A stretch of DNA of 6,516 nucleotides from JAWOGN01 sp046496815. Its GTDB lineage: Bacteria; Desulfobacterota; DSM-4660; Desulfatiglandales; Desulfatiglandaceae. This document shows, piece by piece, positions 1 through 6,374 of the stretch. Every line of letters starts with the position of its first letter. Position 1 is the first letter of the stretch. The position numbers were made by a program, and so were the translations under genes. The notes beneath the pieces are model-generated. The model did no database searches. It was not told where the DNA came from and was given only the letters and a program-made list of their open reading frames with translations. The stretch lies in the NCBI GenBank assembly GCA_046496815.1, contig JAWOGN010000134.1, positions 1-6,516 on the forward strand. Reading direction: 5' to 3'.

Positions 1-39
1 TCCCTCGCTCAACTCAAACGCATGCCGCCTGAGTATTAG
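1..39 (+). CDS. Possible 3' end of an upstream gene (partial)
   Basis: Frame 1 is open from the window edge to a TAG at 37-39 and would encode a 12-residue tail, SLAQLKRMPPEY. The residues look like an ordinary protein C-terminus, but the stretch is too short to assign to a family or to exclude chance. If real, this gene ends about 440 nt before the membrane Hdr gene, with terminator-like and promoter-like sequences between them, so it would belong to a separate transcription unit. Confidence 0.25.
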   Translation, partial: SLAQLKRMPPEY

Positions 40-126
40 ACCGGAAAACATAGTTCCAAATGAACCACCATGCTGCAGAGCAGTGGGATATCTACAAAGG
101 GATCGTACGCCTCAAGAGGTGGGCAA

Positions 127-282
127 TTAAACCCTGGTGCGCCTGCGGCGGATTAAATGCCGCCCCTCCCTTCCGTTGTTCATATTCTCAACACCTTTAT
201 CAATATATTCCATTTTCAGTGTCATAACGGCATCTAAAACCTTCAAGATCAAAGGCCGATTCGGAACGAGCAAATTTCCCAT
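127..282 (-). CDS. Doubtful small ORF, 51 aa, unknown
   Basis: The minus strand is open from an ATG (complement of 280-282) to a TAA (complement of 127-129). It encodes 51 residues beginning MGNLLVPNRPLILK, followed by an amphipathic stretch (KVLDAVMTLKMEYIDKG) and an arginine-rich tail (LIRRRRTRV). The composition reads more like a protein than the hydrophobic/basic product of the overlapping + strand frame. The frame continues open upstream of the ATG for only a few codons, and the ribosome binding site is weak. I do not recognise the family. It could be a small protein, the remnant of a larger gene, or chance. Confidence 0.2.
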   Translation of the reverse strand: MGNLLVPNRPLILKVLDAVMTLKMEYIDKGVENMNNGREGRHLIRRRRTRV

Positions 283-311
283 TATCGGACCGCCCCATGA
301 AATCAGCTATA

Positions 312-341
312 GACTGAAGGGTTCAAAATCCTTGGTCTTTT
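312..341 (+). terminator. Weak terminator-like hairpin with T-run
   Basis: The 5' arm GACTGAAGG (312-320) can pair with CCTTGGTC (330-337) through eight pairs, one of them G-U, with a single bulged G at 316 and a nine-base loop. TTTT follows at 338-341. The stem is AT-rich and imperfect and the U-run is short, so this would be a modest intrinsic terminator at best. Its place just before the predicted promoter suits the end of an upstream transcription unit. Confidence 0.25.
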
Positions 342-357
342 AGGGAATAATAATCTG

Positions 358-384
358 TTGACAAGTAACTTTCCGTCTTATAGA
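358..384 (+). promoter_or_regulatory. Candidate sigma70-type promoter for the hdr cluster
   Basis: A perfect TTGACA at 358-363 is followed after 15 bp by TATAGA at 379-384. The spacing is shorter than the preferred 17 bp, which lowers confidence. Transcription would begin near 391, giving a leader of about 85 nt before the ATG at 477. The surrounding sequence is AT-rich, and no better sigma70 or sigma54 match was seen in the leader. Confidence 0.4.
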
Positions 385-476
385 AGTTAATCGTTTAAGA
401 GTTTGAAGTACTTATTCATCGAAAAATTTCATACGAAAGCGGTGTAGGGTTTGCGGACGAAAAGGGGAATCAACCC

Positions 477-2252
477 ATGGTCTATGATCTAGCGCTGTAT
501 GTGTCTTTTGCCATCTTCCTATTTGGCATGATTTACAAAATTTCAACCTGGTTTCGGCGCAGTATCGGGGTCAATGCAGGCGGGTTTTCGGCTTCCAAGC
601 GACTCGTAGCGGCCCTAAAAGGTTGTTTCGAGGTTTTATTCAGCTCAAGGATTTTGACGCTCCTGAAGGTTTTCGTCTTGGACGTCGTTTTTCAGATGCG
701 GGTCTTGAGGGAAGATTTCCTTCGCTGGTTGATGCACATGCTCATTTACACCGGTTTCATGCTGCTTCTTCTGATGCATGCGCTGGATGGAATTATTACC
801 GAGGCCCTGTTTCCCGACTACGCCTCGACCCTTAATCCATTTATGTTTTTAAGAGACCTTTTCGGATTTCTGGTGATTGCGGGCATCGGAATCGCCGTCT
901 TTCGTCGAATCGTCATGAAGGTTCCACGTTTGAAAACCAATGCAATGGATTGCTACGCCATCATCATCCTTGCGATCATTATGCTCTCGGGTATTTTTCT
1001 CGAAGGCTTAAAAATCACTTCTCACACCGCCTTTACAGAAATGGTTGAAGACTACGCAGATACCGACGATGAAGAAGCGCTTCAGAGCCTCGAATCATTC
1101 TGGGTAAAAGAGTTTGATCTGGTTTCTCCCACGGTGACGGCGCCATTCGATACGGCGGTATTGGAACAAGGTATGGAAATGCATGAAATGAGTTGCGCCG
1201 CCTGTCATTCCAAACCGGCGTCGGCTTTCACCGGATACACAATCGCCAAACTCATCAAGCCGGTCGCTTTGGAGTTGGATCGTTCCGGTGCTCCGACCAT
1301 TCTATGGTACATTCATTTCCTGGCGTGCTTTTTTGGTCTGGCCTACCTCCCCTTCAGCAAAATGTTTCACATTTTTGCGAGCCCGGTCAGCCTCTTGTCC
1401 AACGCGGTCATGGACAAAGACACGTCCGATCCGGCCAATATTGCTACCCGCCAAGTTATGGAGCTGGATGCATGCACCCATTGCGGCACCTGCAGTCGGC
1501 GATGCTCCGTAGCGGTGGCTTTCCGAAAGATCGGCAACATCAATATCCTCCCCTCGGAAAAAATGGTCTTTCTCAAGAACTATGTGGCCGATGGGAATCT
1601 CGACGATGAGGCACTTCGAGCCATTCAGGAAGGCGTTTATCTTTGCACCAACTGCGACCGGTGTACGGTGGTCTGTCCGGTCGGCATTAACCTGAGAGAT
1701 CTCTGGTTTACCGTAAAAGAGGAAATGATTCAGAAAGGGCGGCCCGTCCCCCTTGTTCTCTCTCATTTTTCTTTTTATCGGGGGATCGATCGACAGGATT
1801 TGGATCCCGCCTCCTATTCCAAGCCCATGGACCGTTCCCGCGAGGCCGTTGCCGACGCATGCGAGCTGGTCAAGGAACCTCAAAAGCTCATATCCTTATC
1901 GCCGATAAACAAGGAATTCAAAGACAAGGCGGCGCTTTCCCTGCAGGCGAAAACCTTCGCCTATTGCTACGCTTGCGAAAACTGCACCACGGTCTGTCCG
2001 GTGGTGGAGAACTATGAACACCCTGAAGAAACACTCGGGCTGCTTCCGCATCAAATCATGCGTTCTCTCGGGTTGGGTTTGAGAGACCTGGCCCTTGGCT
2101 CCAACATGCTGTGGGATTGCGTCACTTGCTACCAGTGCCAGGAACACTGCCCTCAGGGTGTGAAGGTGACCGATGTGCTTTACGAACTCAAGAACCTCGC
2201 AATTATTGAAATGCAAGGGCTGTCCGGGAAAGGCGCGTCTCGGGCTGCCTGA
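477..2252 (+). CDS. Membrane HdrE/NarI-like cytochrome b fused to two ferredoxin modules (HdrC-like C-terminus), with CXXCH heme c motif
   Basis: The product has 591 aa and probably carries electrons between the membrane (quinone or periplasmic cytochrome) and the cytoplasmic HdrAB proteins. Five hydrophobic helices are visible, at about residues 5-22, 82-108, 123-143, 157-178 and 275-300. His87 and His101 in helix 2, and His280 and His298 in helix 5, are candidate heme b ligands; the 18-residue spacing in helix 5 equals that of NarI. The loop between helices 4 and 5 (about 181-273) has a CAACH heme c motif at 240-244, and the positive-inside pattern puts it in the periplasm. The cytoplasmic part has four complete [4Fe-4S] sets: C333/336/339/343 and C390/393/396/400 (GlpC/HdrD-type), then C497/500/503/507 and C548/551/554/558, the latter pair followed by the HdrC-like GVKVTDVL. 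There are no CCG domains. The ATG at 477 has AAGGGGAA at 462-469. QmoC has related modules in the opposite order. The function is inferred. Confidence 0.85.
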   Translation: MVYDLALYVSFAIFLFGMIYKISTWFRRSIGVNAGGFSASKRLVAALKGCFEVLFSSRILTLLKVFVLDVVFQMRVLREDFLRWLMHMLIYTGFMLLLLMHALDGIITEALFPDYASTLNPFMFLRDLFGFLVIAGIGIAVFRRIVMKVPRLKTNAMDCYAIIILAIIMLSGIFLEGLKITSHTAFTEMVEDYADTDDEEALQSLESFWVKEFDLVSPTVTAPFDTAVLEQGMEMHEMSCAACHSKPASAFTGYTIAKLIKPVALELDRSGAPTILWYIHFLACFFGLAYLPFSKMFHIFASPVSLLSNAVMDKDTSDPANIATRQVMELDACTHCGTCSRRCSVAVAFRKIGNINILPSEKMVFLKNYVADGNLDDEALRAIQEGVYLCTNCDRCTVVCPVGINLRDLWFTVKEEMIQKGRPVPLVLSHFSFYRGIDRQDLDPASYSKPMDRSREAVADACELVKEPQKLISLSPINKEFKDKAALSLQAKTFAYCYACENCTTVCPVVENYEHPEETLGLLPHQIMRSLGLGLRDLALGSNMLWDCVTCYQCQEHCPQGVKVTDVLYELKNLAIIEMQGLSGKGASRAA

Positions 2253-2342
2253 CGGTATGCGTCGGCGGAATGCTATAAGACCTGTTAACCGGATTGTTGA
2301 AAACCATGTCTGCGGCCTCCCACTTTTTTAGCGGAAACCCAA

Positions 2343-2346
2343 AGGA
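2343..2346 (+). promoter_or_regulatory. Ribosome binding site that selects the hdrB start
   Basis: The AGGA at 2343-2346 directly abuts an ATG at 2347, leaving no spacer, but lies 6 nt before the in-frame ATG at 2353. The second ATG is therefore the better start. It also yields the HdrB-like N-terminus MKFALFVGCTIP without two extra residues. Confidence 0.6.
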
Positions 2347-2352
2347 ATGAGA

Positions 2353-3222
2353 ATGAAATTTGCACTGTTTGTCGGATGTACAATCCCTCGCCGTGTTCAG
2401 CAATATGAGATTTCTGCAAGAGCCGTGCTGAGAAAACTTGGTGTCGACCTGGTGGATATTCGTGAATTCAACTGTTGCGGCTATCCCATGAAGAACTCGG
2501 ATTTCGAAACATTTGTTCTCTTTTCAGCCAGAAATTTGGCCCTTGCCGAGCGGGAAGGGCTGAACCTAATGACGCTTTGCAAGTGCTGCTTTGGCAGCCT
2601 AAAAAAAGTGAATCATCTTTTGAAAGGGGAACCGGCGATTCGAAAAAAAATCAACACCTACCTGGCGCAAGAAGGATTGGAATATAAAGGTGGCCTTGAG
2701 GTCACTCACCTGCTCTCGGTACTCCACAAAAATGTAGGACTAACGACTTTAAAGGAACAAATAAATCGCTCGTTTAAGGATATCAAAATCGCGACCCATT
2801 ATGGGTGCCACGCATTGCGACCCAGTGATATTATGCAGTTCGACGACCCTGTGTCACCGGTATTGTTTGATCAGCTTGTTGAAGCCACAGGTGCCGAGAG
2901 TATCGATTGGCCATTAAAGCTGGAATGCTGTGGCGCCCCTTTGATGGGGATCAACGATGTGCTTTCGATGGATTTGACTGAAAAAAAACTAAAAAGCGGG
3001 AAAGATTCCGGTGCCGACTATCTTTGTGTCGGTTGTCCCTGGTGCCAGGCACAATTCGACGACGTGCAACACATGATGGCCGCCGTGCGAGGCACAAATC
3101 ATCAACTTCCCAGTGTTCTCTACCCCCAGCTTTTGGGACTTGCGATGGGTATTGACGGAGATGCACTGGGAATCAATTCAAACAAACTAGACATCCGTAA
3201 AATCGAAGCGTATTTGTCATAG
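2353..3222 (+). CDS. hdrB: Heterodisulfide reductase subunit B (HdrB) family protein
   Basis: The product has 289 aa, a normal length for HdrB. In Hdr complexes this cytoplasmic subunit holds two noncubane iron-sulfur clusters that handle the disulfide or another high-potential substrate and receives electrons through HdrC. Two complete CCG domains are visible. The first has C9, C41-C42 (NCCGYP), and C76/C79 with an additional C78. The second has C152, C192-C193 (ECCGAP), and C228/C231 (CPWC), with C225 nearby. The spacings (31 then 33 residues, and 39 then 34) are close to the family pattern. The substrate is unknown: bacteria lacking coenzyme M and B use HdrB-like proteins with other partners, for example in QmoB- and BamD-type assemblies. 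The gene lies 100 nt after the membrane fusion gene and 8 nt before hdrA, so it is very probably co-transcribed with hdrA. Confidence 0.92.
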   Translation: MKFALFVGCTIPRRVQQYEISARAVLRKLGVDLVDIREFNCCGYPMKNSDFETFVLFSARNLALAEREGLNLMTLCKCCFGSLKKVNHLLKGEPAIRKKINTYLAQEGLEYKGGLEVTHLLSVLHKNVGLTTLKEQINRSFKDIKIATHYGCHALRPSDIMQFDDPVSPVLFDQLVEATGAESIDWPLKLECCGAPLMGINDVLSMDLTEKKLKSGKDSGADYLCVGCPWCQAQFDDVQHMMAAVRGTNHQLPSVLYPQLLGLAMGIDGDALGINSNKLDIRKIEAYLS

Positions 3223-3225
3223 GAG
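3221..3225 (+). promoter_or_regulatory. hdrA ribosome binding site overlapping the hdrB stop
   Basis: AGGAG at 3221-3225 begins within the hdrB TAG (3220-3222) and lies 5 nt before the hdrA ATG at 3231. This layout favours translational coupling of hdrB and hdrA. It also supports the ATG at 3231 over the internal ATG at codon 10, and so supports a reading frame that must cross the TGA at 3408. Confidence 0.75.
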
Positions 3226-3230
3226 AACCC

Positions 3231-6200
3231 ATGTCACAAGAGAAGATCGGTTCAGTAATGGTCGTGGGCGGCGGGATTGCCGGCATGCAAGCTGCGCTGG
3301 ATGCCGCCGACTCCGGGTATTATGTCTATCTCGTTGAACGATCCACATCCATTGGGGGAATCATGTCCCAACTGGATAAAACATTTCCCACCAATGATTG
3401 TGCCATGTGAATTATCTCCCCCAAACTGGTCGAGGTCGGCCGGCACATCAACATAGAGCTTCTCACGCTGTCTGAGGTCAAAAGCGTGTCCGGGGAAGCG
3501 GGGAATTTTGAAGTTCAGGTTACGCAGTATCCACGATACGTGGACATGGATAAGTGTATTGCCTGCGGAATGTGCGCAGAGAAGTGTCCGAAAAAAGTCA
3601 TCAATGAATATGATGAAGGGCTGAACAAACGAAAGGCGGCCTATGTGAAATATGCCCAGGCCGTCCCTCTCAAATATGCCATCGATCCGGATCAGTGCAT
3701 TTATCTAAAAAAGGGGAAATGCAGGGCCTGCGAAAAATTCTGCCCTACGGGCGCCATCAAATTCGACGATCAAGAAAAGGATATTGCACTGAAGGTAGGC
3801 GCGGTCATCATCTCCAGCGGCTGCCAAGTATACGATCCCGCAACCCATGACGTATATGGATATGGCAAGTCTCCCAACATCGTCACAAGTTTGGAGTTTG
3901 AAAGGATTCTCTCCTCATCCGGTCCCTACGGCGGACATCTGATCAGACCATCGGACAAAAAGGAGCCGGAAAAAATTGCGTGGCTTCAATGTATCGGGTC
4001 ACGGGATGCGCACATCGGGGCGAAGAATTACTGCTCTTCGGTTTGCTGTACCTATGCCATCAAGGAAGCAATGCTGGCAAAGGAACATAGTAAAAATACC
4101 CTCGATACCGCGATCTTTTACATGGATATCCGCACCCATGGTAAAGACTTCGAAAGATATTACAACCGAGGGAAAGATGAGTCCGGAATCCGTTTCATCA
4201 AATCAAGAATTACCAACATTGTGCCCACCGGTGATACAGGAAAACAATGCATTCGCTATATTGATGAAGCGGGCGGAAGGGTTGAAGAAGAATTTGACAT
4301 TGTGGTTCTGTCCGTGGGTCTTGGCGTCAGCAAGGAAGCACTTGATCTTGCCGCTCGACTTGGAATTGAGCTGAATGAATACGGGTTCGCGGCCACCTCG
4401 AGCTTTGAACCCGTTTTGACGTCCCGGCCCGGCATCTATGTTTGTGGGGCCTTTGAGGGACCCAAAGACATCCCTTCGTCGGTTGTGGATTCAAGCGCTG
4501 CGGCGGGACTTGCAGGCACCGGTCTCACGGAAGCCCGCTGGAGCCTCACCAAGGCAAAAAAAATCCCTAAAGAGATCGATTTGAGAGGTGAATCAATCCG
4601 GACGGGGGTATTTGTCTGCAGATGTGGGACCAATATCGCCGGGGTCGTGGATGTGCCGTCGGTCGTTGAGTTCGCCCGGAAGTTGCCGGGTGTCGTCTAT
4701 GCGGAAGACAACATGTTCAGCTGTTCTCAGGATACCCAGGAAAAGATGGCTCAGGTGATTAAAGAAAAGCGGCTCAATCGACTGGTTGTCGCAGCCTGCA
4801 CGCCGAAAACCCATGAGCCGCTCTTTCAAGAAACAGCCGCCGAGGCAGGCATTAACAAATATCTGTTTGAGATGGCCAATATACGGAACCAGTGCTCTTG
4901 GGTGCATGGTGCGGATCCGGATCCGGCGACCGAAAAGGCGAAAGACCTGGTGAGGATGGCGGTGGCAAAAGTGGGCCTGCTCGAGCCTTTGAGTGAACCC
5001 ACCCTGGAGATCAATCAGTCCGCCCTCGTGATTGGCGGCGGCATCGCCGGGATGTCTGCTGCACGGACGTTATCCCAACAGGGTTATCATACGTATCTTA
5101 TTGAAAAAGAAGGGAATCTGGGAGGTCAGGCCCAGCATCTCCACAAAACCTGGCGGGGCGAGGACATGCAGCGACATCTGGCGAAAATGATTGACGAGGT
5201 GAACGCCGATGCTCGGATCGATGTGCATTTGAACACGGAAATCAAAAAAGTGGATGGGTTTGTCGGCAATTTTGAGACGACCGTTCAATGGGATGGAAAG
5301 ACGGAAGTACTGAAGCACGGCGTGACCCTCATTGCTACGGGCGCCTCGGAATTCAAGCCGAACGAATATCTCTACGGAGATGATCCGCGTGTGCTGACAG
5401 GTCTGGAATTGGATATGCAGTTCATGGAAAATGACGCGTCCCTGCAAAAGCTTAAATCTGCCGTCTTTATTCAATGCGTCGGCTCGCGTATACCGGAACG
5501 TCCCTATTGCTCCAAGACGTGCTGCACCCATTCGGTGCAAAACGCACTGCACCTGAGAGAAATGAATCCCGAAATGGACATCTTTATCCTCCACAGGGAT
5601 ATCCGTACGTATGGGTTAAGGGAGGATTTATACCGTGAGGCCCGTGCCAACGGCATACAATTTATCCGATACGACATGACTATGGGGTTGACCGTGGATC
5701 GGGACCATGAAGATATTCAGGTGCGTTTTACTGATACGACACTCAGGAGACAGATGGAGATACGTCCTGAGCTTCTGGTGCTGGCTTCTGCGATCGTGCC
5801 GGAGAAGGATAATCCGCTCGCACAAATGTACAAAGTGACACTGAACGATGATGGATTTTTTGTTGAAGCGCATGTGAAACTCAGACCCGTTGATTGCGCC
5901 ACAGACGGTATCTTTATCTGCGGATTGGCACATGCCCCAAAGCCTGTAGAAGAATCCATCTCACAAGCACAAGCTGCGGCGACCCGGGCGGTCACCCTAT
6001 TGGCCAAGAAGACGATTCAAGTGAGTGGGACGGTTGCGCAAGTGGATCCGACATATTGCAGCAGTTGTGGTGTGTGTGTGGATATTTGCCCCTACTCGGC
6101 GCCCTCCTTTGCCGCGGAAGGGCGCTTCGCCGGCCGGGCCGAGATCAACCCGGTGCTGTGCAAGGGATGCGGACTCTGCGTTGCCTCCTGCAGGTCGGGG

Positions 6201-6260
6201 GCGATTAATCTGAAGGGATTCGGTACCGATCAGATCATGGCCATGATCAACGAGGTCTAG
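3231..6260 (+). CDS. hdrA: Double-length HdrA flavoprotein, selenoprotein (Sec at codon 60)
   Basis: The product has 1009 aa when TGA 3408-3410 is read as selenocysteine. HdrA is the cytoplasmic FAD/iron-sulfur subunit that splits or merges electron pairs in Hdr complexes. The first half starts directly with an FAD fold (GGGIAG, residues 13-18), then the motif TNDCAMU (54-60; the family norm is a CXXC), then an inserted ferredoxin (C109/112/115/119 and C156/164/167/171). The second half begins with the HdrA N-terminal domain (about 456-590: C463, C465, C498, C523, C555), then a second FAD fold (GGGIAG, 602-607) without the inserted ferredoxin, then a C-terminal ferredoxin (C943/946/949/953 and C977/980/983/987). 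Both halves carry a Cys set near a YCSxxCC motif (C254/268/272/273 and C749/760/764/765), probably cluster ligands. A standard-code gene caller would truncate this gene or start it at 3486. BamE of class II benzoyl-CoA reductase is an alternative family assignment. Confidence 0.92.
3405..3448 (+). promoter_or_regulatory. Bacterial SECIS element for the hdrA UGA codon
   Basis: CTGGTC (3426-3431) pairs with GGCCGG (3438-3443) in six pairs, two of them G-U, closing a six-base loop GAGGTC (3432-3437). The AGGUC in the loop matches the apical loop of the E. coli fdhF SECIS, where GGU contacts SelB. Fifteen nt separate the UGA from the stem. A lower helix ATGTG (3405-3409) with CACAT (3444-3448) could enclose the UGA, leaving an unpaired 5' side of 16 nt. 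The element lies wholly within coding sequence, as in bacterial selenoprotein genes. Pairings were found by eye; no folding energy was computed. Confidence 0.75.
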
Positions 6261-6343
6261 TTGATTTTGCGCGTTGAGGAGATCGATCCATCGTAGCCGA
6301 AAATTTTCACAAGCTAGGGATACAAACCCATTAACGTTGGTAC

Positions 6344-6360
6344 GATTCCAATGGAATCGA
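6344..6360. repeat. Perfect 17-bp palindrome upstream of mvhD
   Basis: CGATTCCA (6344-6351) and TGGAATCG (6353-6360) are perfect reverse complements around a single A. The element ends 4 nt before the mvhD ribosome binding site (AGGAG, 6364-6368). It could be an operator for a dimeric regulator, or in RNA a six-pair stem (CGAUUC/GAAUCG) with a CAAUG loop that influences mvhD translation or marks an mRNA processing site. No T-run follows, so it is not an intrinsic terminator. Confidence 0.55.
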
Positions 6361-6374
6361 AACAGGAGAAGGCA

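Larger units (their letters stand above)
40..476. other. Gene-poor leader region upstream of the hdr cluster
   Basis: No confident gene is seen in these 437 nt. The region contains a GC-rich inverted repeat (GGCGG at 147-151, CCGCC at 160-164), a doubtful minus-strand reading frame at 127-282, a bulged hairpin followed by TTTT at 312-341, and a promoter-like TTGACA/TATAGA pair at 358-384. From about 340 the sequence is AT-rich, as expected for a promoter. A + strand GTG-started frame at 137-343 is also open, but its product resembles no family I know. The expected 5' leader from the predicted promoter to the 477 start is roughly 85 nt, and I see no riboswitch in it. Confidence 0.6.

Noticed and set aside
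147..164. GGCGG/CCGCC inverted repeat as an intrinsic terminator
   Set aside because: It has only five pairs and no T-run follows; the downstream sequence is C-rich.
137..343. Plus-strand 68-aa GTG-started ORF
   Set aside because: No ribosome site, no recognisable family, and a hydrophobic/basic composition typical of a shadow frame.
1302..1883. Minus-strand 193-aa ORF inside the membrane Hdr gene
   Set aside because: It lies opposite well-defined ferredoxin motifs on the + strand, and its own product shows no domain.
2257..2331. 24-codon ORF in the gap between the membrane gene and hdrB
   Set aside because: It lacks a ribosome site, is arginine-rich at the start and has no family resemblance; chance is likely.
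2310..2331. T-rich stretch before hdrB as a terminator after the membrane gene
   Set aside because: A T-run (TTTTTT) is present, but no adequate stem precedes it.
3408..3410. TGA as a true stop, making hdrA a pseudogene or two separate genes
   Set aside because: The frame is intact on both sides, the first 59 codons carry a complete FAD motif with their own ribosome site, the TGA aligns with a family cysteine, and a SECIS-like hairpin follows. The GTG at 3486 has no convincing ribosome site and would start in mid-domain.
5070..5594. Minus-strand 174-aa ORF inside hdrA
   Set aside because: It is antisense to the second FAD domain of hdrA, with no recognisable motif of its own.
6338..6358. 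Sigma54 promoter starting at TTGGTAC upstream of mvhD
   Set aside because: The -24 half looks good, but the required GC at the -12 position is absent: AT lies 10 nt after the GG.
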